Assembly (NCBI RefSeq): GCF_014635985.1
Contig: NZ_BMDT01000009.1
Span: 46,364-110,363 of the forward strand
Direction of reading: 5' to 3'
DNA length: 64,000 bases
DNA from: Enterococcus alcedinis
GTDB taxonomy: Bacteria > Bacillota > Bacilli > Lactobacillales > Enterococcaceae
Below the pieces are notes generated by a model that saw only the letters and a program-made list of their open reading frames with translations, searched no databases and was not told where the DNA came from. How positions within the stretch are numbered: position 1 is the stretch's first letter; each line of letters starts with the position of its first letter. Below, piece by piece: positions 8,967-18,261 of the stretch. A program made the translations under genes and the position numbers.

Positions 8967-9662
8967 ATGGTTTATAAAATTGGTATTTGCGATGACCAAG
9001 CGATTGATCGAGAATACATTCAAACATTGGTACGAGAATGGGCAAAACAAGAGCTTCAGGATATTCACATTGAGAAGTATTCATCTGGAGAAGCATTGTT
9101 GTTTGCTTATGAGACTACGTATTTCGATTTATTATTATTAGACATTGAAATGAAACAAATTGATGGTGTGACATTGGCTAAAAGAATTAGACAACAAAAT
9201 GAGACCGTTCCCATTGTTTTTATTTCTGGTTATAGCGATTATTTAGCTCAAGGATACGACGTTGCGGCTTTGCATTATTTATTAAAGCCTGTCAAAGTAG
9301 AAAAATTATATGAAGTGTTAAACCGTGGAATTTTACAGCTACGAGAGGAAGAAAAAATAATTGTGATTGAAAGTGGGTGTGTAACACACTCTATTCCTTT
9401 AAAACAATTACGTTACATTGAAGTTCAAGGTAATTATGCAACGTTAAATGGAGAAAAAAAGTTTCGAATTAAGAGGACGCTAAAAGAAATTGAACAATCA
9501 TTAGATGAAACTTTTTTTAAAATCCATCGCTCATATGTTGTCCAATTACTTTGGATTCAAAAGGCAACACGAAAAGAAGTTATTTTAAAAGATGGTACGG
9601 TATTACCATTGGCACGTGGAAAATATGATGAATTGAATCAGCAAATGATTCGATTGCTGTAA
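8967..9662 (+). CDS. LytTR-family response regulator
   Basis: 231 residues. An N-terminal receiver domain has acidic residues Asp9-Asp10, phospho-acceptor Asp59 in LLLLDIEM and the later Lys in LLKPVKVEK. A C-terminal LytTR DNA-binding domain (about 130-231) carries LRYIEVQGNYATL and FFKIHRSYVV. It should bind direct repeats upstream of its target. It is followed after nine bases by a histidine-kinase gene and then an ABC exporter, its likely target operon. AAGGAG precedes the ATG. Confidence 0.92.
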   Translation: MVYKIGICDDQAIDREYIQTLVREWAKQELQDIHIEKYSSGEALLFAYETTYFDLLLLDIEMKQIDGVTLAKRIRQQNETVPIVFISGYSDYLAQGYDVAALHYLLKPVKVEKLYEVLNRGILQLREEEKIIVIESGCVTHSIPLKQLRYIEVQGNYATLNGEKKFRIKRTLKEIEQSLDETFFKIHRSYVVQLLWIQKATRKEVILKDGTVLPLARGKYDELNQQMIRLL

Positions 9663-9671
9663 GGAGAAAAA

Positions 9672-10349
9672 ATGATTTTTAAAAACAGAGCTAAACAGCA
9701 ACTTGAAATTTACCAAGCAGAGTTATTAGAGACGCATTATGCAGAAGTTGAAAATATGTATCAACAAATGCGTGGTTGGCGACACGATTATCGAAATCAT
9801 ATTCAGGGGATGAAAGCTTATGTTGCTATGGGAGATTTAACCAGATTGGACCGTTACTTGACTGAATTAGATGAGAATTTATCAAAGGTCGAACTGACTC
9901 TTAAAACAGGAAATAAAATGGCAGATGCTATTTTAAACAGTAAAATTTCTTTAGCAAAATCAAAAAATATTCAAGTAATAGCCGATGCTAATATCCCTTT
10001 TACGCTATCGATTTCTGAAATTGATTTTTGTGTACTCTTGGGCAATTTATTTGATAATGCAATTGAAGCGAGTCTTGCTTTGGAAGAAAATGAACGTTTG
10101 ATTCGGCTATACATGGAGTTAAAAGGAACACAACTTTATCTTTCTTTTACGAATTTTACAGCGTTGAAAAAACAATCAAAATGGCGAGGACGTTTTAAAA
10201 CAACTAAGGGAGAGAATCGTGGATTAGGTTTGGTACAAATAGAACAAGTCGTCAAAAAGTTGGAAGGATATATTCATTCGAATAGTGAGGATGGCGCGTT
10301 TACAACAGAAATCCTTTTACCTCAAGAAGTGAACCATTCAGCCCCTTAA
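9672..10349 (+). CDS. GHKL-type histidine kinase without membrane sensor
   Basis: 225 residues. The phospho-acceptor is His38 in RGWRHDYRNHIQG and the N-box is NLFDNAIEAS near residue 125, followed by RGLGLVQIEQVVKK as G-box. This is the kinase core of the Agr/ComD-like class, but the usual N-terminal bundle of five to seven membrane helices is absent and the protein starts directly with the dimerisation helix. AGGAG precedes the ATG, and I see no upstream frame extending it. It should be cytosolic and sense something inside the cell or through a partner. Confidence 0.9.
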   Translation: MIFKNRAKQQLEIYQAELLETHYAEVENMYQQMRGWRHDYRNHIQGMKAYVAMGDLTRLDRYLTELDENLSKVELTLKTGNKMADAILNSKISLAKSKNIQVIADANIPFTLSISEIDFCVLLGNLFDNAIEASLALEENERLIRLYMELKGTQLYLSFTNFTALKKQSKWRGRFKTTKGENRGLGLVQIEQVVKKLEGYIHSNSEDGAFTTEILLPQEVNHSAP

Positions 10350-10393
10350 ATGCGCAAGTTATCCCTGAAAGCACATTTAAAGGGTCTTTTTTG
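10342..10393 (+). terminator. Hairpin between kinase and ABC genes
   Basis: CCCTTAAATGcGC pairs with GCaCATTTAAAGGG, followed by tcTTTTTT. It may terminate or attenuate transcription before the exporter genes. Confidence 0.7.
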
Positions 10394-10420
10394 TTAATTT
10401 GTATATGAGGTGAAGGAGAG

Positions 10421-12259
10421 ATGATGGAAAAAAATATGAAAAAATCTCATTACACAATGAGAGAAAATAGTTTGTACATGTTTCAATTGGCATGGAAATA
10501 TCAAAGAGCAGTCATTTTTATCATGGTAGGTATGGCCTGTCTAACAGTAGCGATTCGTTTGTTGGAATTATTAATAACTCCTATATTATTGCAACAAATT
10601 GAAGTACGAGGTTCATTACTGAATGTAATTAATTGGTTATTATTTTTTGTAGTCAGCTTAATTGTCTGTAAAGGATTGTTGGCATATTTAACAGCGAATA
10701 CGACATTAGGGCGCTTAGGATTACGTCTACAATTAATTGCCCAAGAGTCGAAAAAAATACAACAGACATCTTATCCAAATATTGAAGACTCACGATTTTT
10801 AGAAAAGTATGCGACTGCGATGCGTTCGACAATGTCTAATGGATCAGCAACTGAAGCAATTTGGGAGACGTTCTCAAAAATTATTCAAAGTATTTTGGGA
10901 TTTGTGATTTATCTTTTACTATTAAGTAATTTGAATCTATTTTTAGCGCTGATTGTCATTATCACAAGTTCTCTCAGTTACTTATTTCATCAAAAAATGA
11001 ATCGCAAAGCACAGGAATATCGTGAAAGCGAAGAGGAAATAAATAAAGAGTTATATTATATTCAACAAAGAGGCGAAGATTTAGCTTTTGCAAAAGATAT
11101 ACGCTTATTCAGTATGGCGGCATGGTTGAAAGAAATGTATCAAAAAGCTCTGTTAAACTATCAAGAGCTTGTAAGTAAAAAAGAAAAACATTATTCACAA
11201 GCAAATTTATTAGATGTGGGGTTGAATCTCTTAAGGAATAGTATCTCCTATAGTTACTTAGTCTACTTAAGTATCCTGAATGAGTGGCTTGTTTCAGAAT
11301 TTTTACTCTATTTCATGGCAATTAGCGGATTTAGTCAATGGATACAAATGATACTAACAGGATTTTCAAAATTACATCAAGAGAGTCTAGATATCTCTCA
11401 TTTAAGAAATTTTCTTGAATATGATGAGCCCTTTTTATTCGAAGATGGTAGAGAGATAGTGCCCGATAATCATCAAGAGTATGAGATTTGCCTGAACGAT
11501 GTTTCTTTTACTTATCCAGGAGCAAAAACTCCAACTTTTGAAGGCTTAAATCTATGCTTTCGTTCGGGGGAGAGTGTAGCAATTGTTGGATTAAATGGAG
11601 CAGGAAAGACGACCTTGGTAAAATTAATTTGTGGTTTTCTTGATCCAACAAGTGGTGAGGTACGATTAAATGGCATCAATATTAAAGAGTTTAATCGTCG
11701 CGATTACTATCGCCATTTTAGTGCTGTTTTTCAAAACTTCTCGATTTTAGAAACAACAATCTTAGAAAATATAACACAGGATATAAATAAAATAAACGCA
11801 TCAAAAGTAACAGAGTGTATCAAAAAAGCCGGATTAGAGGAAGTGATTGCTAAGCTTCCTCAAGGAATTGAAACACATTTAGGAAAACTAGTTTATGAAG
11901 ATGGAATTGAATTGTCTGGTGGGCAATTGCAACGACTAATGTTGGCTAGAGCACTTTATAAAGATTCCCCGATGTTAATTCTAGATGAACCGACAGCAGC
12001 CCTTGATCCAATTGCTGAAAATGACATTTATCAAAAATACCATGAATTAATTGAGAATCGGTTATCTATTTTTATCTCTCATCGTTTAGCTTCAACACGT
12101 TTTTGTCATCGAATTATTTATTTAGAACAAGGAAAAGTAATCGAAGAAGGAAATCATGAAGAATTATTAATAGCGAATGGTCAATATAAGGCATTGTTTG
12201 ATGTACAACGAAAATACTACCAAGAGGAGGTTGAGTTTGATGGATACAACACAATCTAA
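10421..12259 (+). CDS. ABC exporter, fused membrane and ATPase domains (subunit A)
   Basis: 612 residues: six-helix membrane domain (about 20-320) and C-terminal ATPase with Walker A GLNGAGKTT, signature LSGGQLQRLMLARAL, Walker B MLILDEP and H-loop ISHR. The catalytic Glu is present. It overlaps the next exporter gene by 20 bases, so the two very likely form a heterodimer made in equal amounts. Exporters next to LytTR systems often handle peptides, but no peptide precursor is visible nearby, so the substrate is open. GAAGGAGAG precedes the start. Confidence 0.92.
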   Translation: MMEKNMKKSHYTMRENSLYMFQLAWKYQRAVIFIMVGMACLTVAIRLLELLITPILLQQIEVRGSLLNVINWLLFFVVSLIVCKGLLAYLTANTTLGRLGLRLQLIAQESKKIQQTSYPNIEDSRFLEKYATAMRSTMSNGSATEAIWETFSKIIQSILGFVIYLLLLSNLNLFLALIVIITSSLSYLFHQKMNRKAQEYRESEEEINKELYYIQQRGEDLAFAKDIRLFSMAAWLKEMYQKALLNYQELVSKKEKHYSQANLLDVGLNLLRNSISYSYLVYLSILNEWLVSEFLLYFMAISGFSQWIQMILTGFSKLHQESLDISHLRNFLEYDEPFLFEDGREIVPDNHQEYEICLNDVSFTYPGAKTPTFEGLNLCFRSGESVAIVGLNGAGKTTLVKLICGFLDPTSGEVRLNGINIKEFNRRDYYRHFSAVFQNFSILETTILENITQDINKINASKVTECIKKAGLEEVIAKLPQGIETHLGKLVYEDGIELSGGQLQRLMLARALYKDSPMLILDEPTAALDPIAENDIYQKYHELIENRLSIFISHRLASTRFCHRIIYLEQGKVIEEGNHEELLIANGQYKALFDVQRKYYQEEVEFDGYNTI

Positions 12260-14111
12260 AATCTCTCTTAAAAAAAGTTGGCAATTACATCAGCGAGGAA
12301 TGAAGCTTTGGTATCAAAGAGAACCGAAGTTGATTATCTACCTATTCTTGGAATCACTACTTATCGTTGCAATGCCTTACGTATTAATTTATTTTAGTGC
12401 AAAAATATTAAATGAATTGGGAAATCAAAGACGAGTCGAAGAATTAGTAAAATGGATTGTATGGACATTAGTCGTTGAGAGCGTCCTGGGCATCTTAAAA
12501 GAAGTCGTCCGTTACCAAAAAATGAAATATCAGGGGATGAGTTCTTTATTGAATTCAGAATTTTATGTTGATAAAATGTTAACGATGGATTATCAAAAAT
12601 TTGCAACAAGTCATATTCATGATTTACGAACTCAGATCAAAGAAAGTGAGAATTGGACGGGTGTTGGTTTATTAAGGGTTTTAAAAATTACTGAGGAGAT
12701 ATTCCAATCAATCTTGGGGATATTAGGTGGCGTGTTATTAACTTTTAGCTTATTCACTTCAGTGGTTACTACGACTTCCGATGAGCTCATTTGGTTAAAT
12801 CACCCATTATTAGTGGCTATTTTATTTATCTTATCTATTCTTGGAACGATGTTGCCTCCTTTTTTTATGAATAAGAGTGGCGAATATTGGATTCGGCTAG
12901 CATCAGAAAGTAGGGATGGTAATCGCTTTGGTATGTTTTTTAGTTACTATATGAATCAGAGTGATAGAGGACTTGATGTTCGAATGTATGAGCAAGATAA
13001 AATAACGGAACAATACATACTCGAACATAATGTTTACCAAGATCGTAACTCCTTATTTGCTCAATACTCTCGAGGAGGTATTGGTATCTTTCGAAGTTTG
13101 GCCGCGATAAGTTCTGTTATTTTTAGTGGTTTTGTGTATTTATATGTTTGTTTGAAGGCTTGGGGCGGTGCTTTTGGAGTAGGTTCTGTGACACAATATA
13201 TCGGAGCAATCTTATCACTAGCAAATCATGTTTCAAAATTTGTTGAGGCTATCGGAAGCACGCAAACAAATGCTGAATTTTTACAAGTAAACTTTGAATT
13301 ATTAGATCAACCAAATGAATTATATCAAGGAACTCTCACAACGGAAAAGCGCTCTGATCGAAATTACTCAATTGAATTTTGTAACGTCTCTTTTAAGTAT
13401 CCTGATTCGGATACGTTTGTTTTAAAAAATATTTCCTTGAAATTTGAAATTGGAAAAAGAATTGCTATTGTTGGTGAAAACGGCTCTGGAAAAACAACAT
13501 TTATTAAACTATTGTGCCGATTATACGATCCAACAGAAGGGGAAATCCGATTAAATGGGATTGATATTCGGAAATATAATTATACTGATTATCTGAATCT
13601 TTTTTCTGTAGTATTTCAAGACTTCAAGTTACTATCGTTGACGATTGGTGAAAATGTAGCAGCGAATCGCGAATATGAAGAAGAAAAAGTAAAGCTTGCA
13701 TTGGATGAGTCAGGTTTTTCAGAGCGATTAGATCACAGTCCAGAGGGGCTTAAAAGTTATTTATATAAAGATTTTAATCCCGCTGGTATCGAGATTTCAG
13801 GTGGCGAAGCTCAAAAAATTGCGATTGCTAGAGCGTTGTATAAAGATGCCCCATTTATGATTTTAGACGAGCCAACTGCCTCACTTGATCCTATTGCAGA
13901 AGAAGAGATTTATCAAAAATTCAATCAAATTGTATCCGACAAGACGGCTGTTTATATTTCTCATCGCTTATCCAGTTGTCGTTTCTGTGATGAAATTTTA
14001 GTTTTTGACAAAGGCGAAATTATCCAGCGAGGGCATCATAATGAACTGGTCAATCAGTCAAAAGAAAAATATTCAGAACTTTGGACAGCGCAAGCTCAAT
14101 ATTATCAATAA
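12240..14111 (+). CDS. ABC exporter, fused membrane and ATPase domains (subunit B)
   Basis: 623 residues starting at MDTTQSKISLKKSW behind AAGAGGAGG; the frame is open further upstream inside subunit A, but no start there has a ribosome site. It has a six-helix membrane domain and an ATPase with Walker A GENGSGKTT, signature ISGGEAQKIAIARAL, Walker B MILDEP and ISHR. Both subunits retain a catalytic Glu, so neither site looks degenerate, unlike many heterodimeric exporters. Translational coupling through the 20-base overlap is likely. Confidence 0.92.
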   Translation: MDTTQSKISLKKSWQLHQRGMKLWYQREPKLIIYLFLESLLIVAMPYVLIYFSAKILNELGNQRRVEELVKWIVWTLVVESVLGILKEVVRYQKMKYQGMSSLLNSEFYVDKMLTMDYQKFATSHIHDLRTQIKESENWTGVGLLRVLKITEEIFQSILGILGGVLLTFSLFTSVVTTTSDELIWLNHPLLVAILFILSILGTMLPPFFMNKSGEYWIRLASESRDGNRFGMFFSYYMNQSDRGLDVRMYEQDKITEQYILEHNVYQDRNSLFAQYSRGGIGIFRSLAAISSVIFSGFVYLYVCLKAWGGAFGVGSVTQYIGAILSLANHVSKFVEAIGSTQTNAEFLQVNFELLDQPNELYQGTLTTEKRSDRNYSIEFCNVSFKYPDSDTFVLKNISLKFEIGKRIAIVGENGSGKTTFIKLLCRLYDPTEGEIRLNGIDIRKYNYTDYLNLFSVVFQDFKLLSLTIGENVAANREYEEEKVKLALDESGFSERLDHSPEGLKSYLYKDFNPAGIEISGGEAQKIAIARALYKDAPFMILDEPTASLDPIAEEEIYQKFNQIVSDKTAVYISHRLSSCRFCDEILVFDKGEIIQRGHHNELVNQSKEKYSELWTAQAQYYQ

Positions 14112-14163
14112 ATAATTTTTTATAAAAAAATACGATTCTCGTGAAATTTTCATGATTCTCTTG

Positions 14164-14169
14164 TATAAT
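14164..14169 (+). promoter_or_regulatory. Candidate -10 box for mnmA
   Basis: TATAAT preceded directly by TTG, about 70 bases before the mnmA start. No convincing -35 is seen at 17 bases. Confidence 0.45.
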
Positions 14170-14181
14170 GGCAAGTACTGA

Positions 14182-15363
<1,182 letters not shown>

Positions 15364-15383
15364 TCGTTAGCAAAAATAGCTGA

Positions 15384-15427
15384 ACACTCGAACAATCGGT
15401 AAGAATCGATTGTTCGAGTGTTTTTTT
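15384..15427 (+). terminator. Strong intrinsic terminator after mnmA
   Basis: Fifteen-base perfect stem (ACACTCGAACAATCG and its complement), eight-base loop, then a T-run. Confidence 0.9.
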
Positions 15428-15521
15428 GTTTAACCCTTTTCTTCACAAGCAAATTAATTGAATCAAAACAAAAAAATGATTAAGATGACGTTAATTAAGA
15501 AAAAGCGTGAGGTGAAGAAGG

Positions 15522-15887
15522 ATGTATCAAGTTCTAACGATGTATGGAGAAAATGAACCTTGGTGGTTTTTTGATGACTGGCAAGAATCCGTTCGTGAAA
15601 TCCAGCAATTTAGTACTTTTGAGGACGCGCAAGCTGCCTATCGAAAACAATGGGAGACGCTACGCGCAAAATATGAACATGTTCATATTAAACCGAATTT
15701 CTTAACCGCTTTTTGGAATGATGGCGAGGAATACTGGTGTGAAGATTGTGTCGAAGGATTGCAATTATTTTTAGGTTTAGCTTTATTAAAAGATAACAAA
15801 GCTTTGACTGTAGAAGTGGACCGCGCCTTTTATGAAGGCATTAGTGAAAAAGAAAAAGAGAAAGTTTGTGTTCGTAAACAAGCTTAA
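15522..15887 (+). CDS. DUF1033 family protein
   Basis: 121 residues with MYGENEPWWFFDDW near the N terminus and EEYWCEDC in the middle, the hallmark of DUF1033, a small family of Lactobacillales of unknown function. It is soluble, with two Cys in a CEDC pair that could bind metal or be redox active. AGGTGAAGAAGG precedes the ATG. It precedes topB, but an inverted repeat and a separate promoter lie between them. Confidence 0.78.
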   Translation: MYQVLTMYGENEPWWFFDDWQESVREIQQFSTFEDAQAAYRKQWETLRAKYEHVHIKPNFLTAFWNDGEEYWCEDCVEGLQLFLGLALLKDNKALTVEVDRAFYEGISEKEKEKVCVRKQA

Positions 15888-15899
15888 TTGAAAATGATT

Positions 15900-15944
15900 T
15901 TGACGAATAGAAACTGTTGCTTATAATAGAATAAGTAACAGTTT
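15900..15944 (+). promoter_or_regulatory. topB promoter embedded in an inverted repeat
   Basis: TTGACG (15900-15905), 16-base spacer, TATAAT (15922-15927). The -10 lies inside an inverted repeat: AAACTGTTGCTTAT (15911-15924) and ATAAGTAACAGTTT (15931-15944), one mismatch. The repeat may be a repressor operator or the terminator of the upstream gene. Confidence 0.7.
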
Positions 15945-15982
15945 TTCATTTGGATAAAAACTGCCTCAATAAAGGAGAATAT

Positions 15983-18061
15983 ATGAGTAAAAAATTAGTT
16001 TTAACAGAGAAACCGAGTGTCGCAAAAGATTTTGCCAAAGTACTAGGTGCGACCCCACGTGGAAAAGATTACTTTGAAAGTGATCGTTATATTATTACTT
16101 GGGCATACGGGCATTTGCTCTCACTGAAATTACCGGAAGACATTCAAAAAGAATGGAAAACGTGGAATTTAGAAACCTTACCAATGATTCCGAAACATAT
16201 TGGTTTAAAACCTTTACCGAAAACGAGTCGTCAGTTAAAACTGATTGGTGATTTAGCGAAACGTCAAGATGTTTCAGGTATCGTAATTGCAACGGATAGC
16301 GGACGTGAAGGGGAAGCTGTTGGACGTTTTGTTTTTGAATGGATTAAAACCAATAAACCAATGGAACGACTGTGGATTTCCTCGCAAACCAAACAAGCGG
16401 TTCAACAAGGATTCCGTCAATTAAAGCCTGCTAAGCAATTTGAAAACTTGTATCAGTCAGCAGTTGCTCGTGGAAAAGCCGACTGGTTAATTGGTTTAAA
16501 CGTGACACGTGCGCTAACGGTTAAATACCAAGATAGTCTATCTGCCGGTCGTGTACAAACACCGACGTTGAGTTTAGTCAATCAAGCACAAGAAAAATCA
16601 GAGAAGTTTATTCCGACAACTTATTTTTCAATCGATGTGCTATACCAAACGTTAAAAGGTCGGTTACAGTTGAAAAATCCACAACAATTTACGGAACGCA
16701 AACAAGCAGAAAGCCTTGTGAAAGAATTAAGTGGGACATTAGGTAAAATCGTTAATGTCGAATCAAAAGAAAAAAGCCTGAGTCAGCCGTTACCTTATGA
16801 TTTAACGGAATTGCAACGAGTAGCCAATCAGTTGTATCAATTTTCAGCTAAAAAAACACTGTCACTCGTTCAAAGTCTATACGAAAGTCATAAAGCGGTC
16901 AGCTATCCGCGAACGGATTCAAAATACTTACCGAAAGATGTCGCGAATACAATGAAGGATCGCTTACAAGCAATTGCTGGTTTTGATCCTCGTGCGAAAG
17001 AATACATTAAAAATGGCGGCCAAGTTCGCTTGACGAGTGTTTTTAATGATCAAAAAGTGACTGATCATTACGCGTTAATCCCAACAGAAGAAAGCCCACG
17101 TGTCGAAAGAATGACAAGTGATGAAGTTAAAATTTATCGTTTAATTGTGGAGCGCTTCTTAGGTTTGTTTGCTGAAAAGCATGTCACGCAAAATGTCAAA
17201 GCGACCGTTGATTTTTCAGGTCATCTGTTTGTCTTTAGACAAGAGCAAGTGTTGCAAGCTGGTTGGAAAGCCAGCGAAGGCAAAGCGGTAGAATTAATTG
17301 ATTGGCAAAAAATCACCACCATTAAAGGCAATTTCCAAGTCAATCAAGAATTAACGAGTGCACCAAAACTCGCAACAGAAGGTAGCCTACTGCAACAAAT
17401 GGAGAAACATTCATTAGGAACACCGGCGACTCGTGCTGAAATTATTGAGAAGTTAATCAAGTCAGAATTGATGGAACGCCGTGGTAACGCTTTGGCTGTG
17501 ACACCAAAAGGCAAGCAATTATTAAGTCTCGTCAATCCCTCACTTGTTAGTCCAGATTTAACCGAGAAATGGGAAAAAGACTTAGAAGCGATTGCCCAAG
17601 GAAAGAAAACAGCACAAGCCTTCTTAAAAGAAATTGAACAAGACACGAAACGTTTAGTTGCCGAAATCAAAGACTCGAAACAAGAGTATAAAGATTTTTC
17701 ATTAACGACCAAAATTTGTCCAGAGTGCGGCGAAGCACTACGAGAACGCAATACGAAAGATGGAAAAATCTATGTGTGTAGCAGTGCAGACTGTAGTTAC
17801 CGTCGCCGTAAAGATCCAAAAGTTTCGAATCGTCGTTGTTCTCAATGCCATAAAAAAATGGAGATTATTGATGGTAAGAACGGCTCATTCTTCAAATGTA
17901 AATATTGTGGTATTAGCGAAAAAATGCTAGACAACAAAGAACGTAAGAAAAAAATGACGAAACATGAAGAGCGACGCCTCGTGAAAAAATACAGCCAAGA
18001 AGAAGAAGCACAAGAAAGCCCATTAGCAGCAGCATTGAAAGCCGCGATGGAAAAAAATTAA
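15983..18061 (+). CDS. topB: DNA topoisomerase III
   Basis: 692 residues. The TOPRIM domain starts LVLTEKPSVAKDFAKVLGA, with the acidic motif ATDSGREGEAVGR. The catalytic Tyr is in AVSYPRTDSKYL. The C terminus adds two zinc-ribbon-like units, CPECG...C and CSQCH...CKYCG, then a Lys-rich tail. This type IA enzyme relaxes negative supercoils and decatenates replication intermediates. The start at 15983 follows AAAGGAG; the frame is open from 15950 but has no better site. Confidence 0.95.
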   Translation: MSKKLVLTEKPSVAKDFAKVLGATPRGKDYFESDRYIITWAYGHLLSLKLPEDIQKEWKTWNLETLPMIPKHIGLKPLPKTSRQLKLIGDLAKRQDVSGIVIATDSGREGEAVGRFVFEWIKTNKPMERLWISSQTKQAVQQGFRQLKPAKQFENLYQSAVARGKADWLIGLNVTRALTVKYQDSLSAGRVQTPTLSLVNQAQEKSEKFIPTTYFSIDVLYQTLKGRLQLKNPQQFTERKQAESLVKELSGTLGKIVNVESKEKSLSQPLPYDLTELQRVANQLYQFSAKKTLSLVQSLYESHKAVSYPRTDSKYLPKDVANTMKDRLQAIAGFDPRAKEYIKNGGQVRLTSVFNDQKVTDHYALIPTEESPRVERMTSDEVKIYRLIVERFLGLFAEKHVTQNVKATVDFSGHLFVFRQEQVLQAGWKASEGKAVELIDWQKITTIKGNFQVNQELTSAPKLATEGSLLQQMEKHSLGTPATRAEIIEKLIKSELMERRGNALAVTPKGKQLLSLVNPSLVSPDLTEKWEKDLEAIAQGKKTAQAFLKEIEQDTKRLVAEIKDSKQEYKDFSLTTKICPECGEALRERNTKDGKIYVCSSADCSYRRRKDPKVSNRRCSQCHKKMEIIDGKNGSFFKCKYCGISEKMLDNKERKKKMTKHEERRLVKKYSQEEEAQESPLAAALKAAMEKN

Positions 18062-18067
18062 ATGAAT

Positions 18068-18115
18068 CGCCCCTGAGAAGTGAACGTTAAAAGCGCACTT
18101 TTCAGGGGCGTTATT
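18068..18115 (+). terminator. Hairpin after topB
   Basis: CGCCCCTGA and TCAGGGGCG arms with further pairing AAGTG/CACTT; only a weak T-run follows. Confidence 0.6.
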
Positions 18116-18134
18116 TAGTAATGAAAATAAATAT

Positions 18135-18176
18135 TTGTTCACAATCAAAATGAATGTTAGAATGAAAGCGGATTCA
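18135..18176 (+). promoter_or_regulatory. Sigma-A promoter with overlapping cre site
   Basis: TTGTTC (18135-18140), 17-base spacer, TAGAAT (18158-18163). TGAAAGCGGATTCA (18163-18176) matches the CcpA cre consensus TGWAANCGNTNWCA at all but one position and starts on the last base of the -10. CcpA bound there should block initiation, so the lipoprotein gene is predicted to be repressed by preferred sugars. Confidence 0.7.
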
Positions 18177-18261
18177 AATTTAAGGAAGGAGAAGCATAAC
18201 GAACTTTTTTTAATTAGCAATCATTTGTTTCATAAAAATAACTATCCGAGGAGAGATGTTA

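Noticed and set aside
17344-17751. Antisense frame of 135 codons in topB
   Set aside because: Shadow of the conserved topoisomerase frame; no ribosome site.
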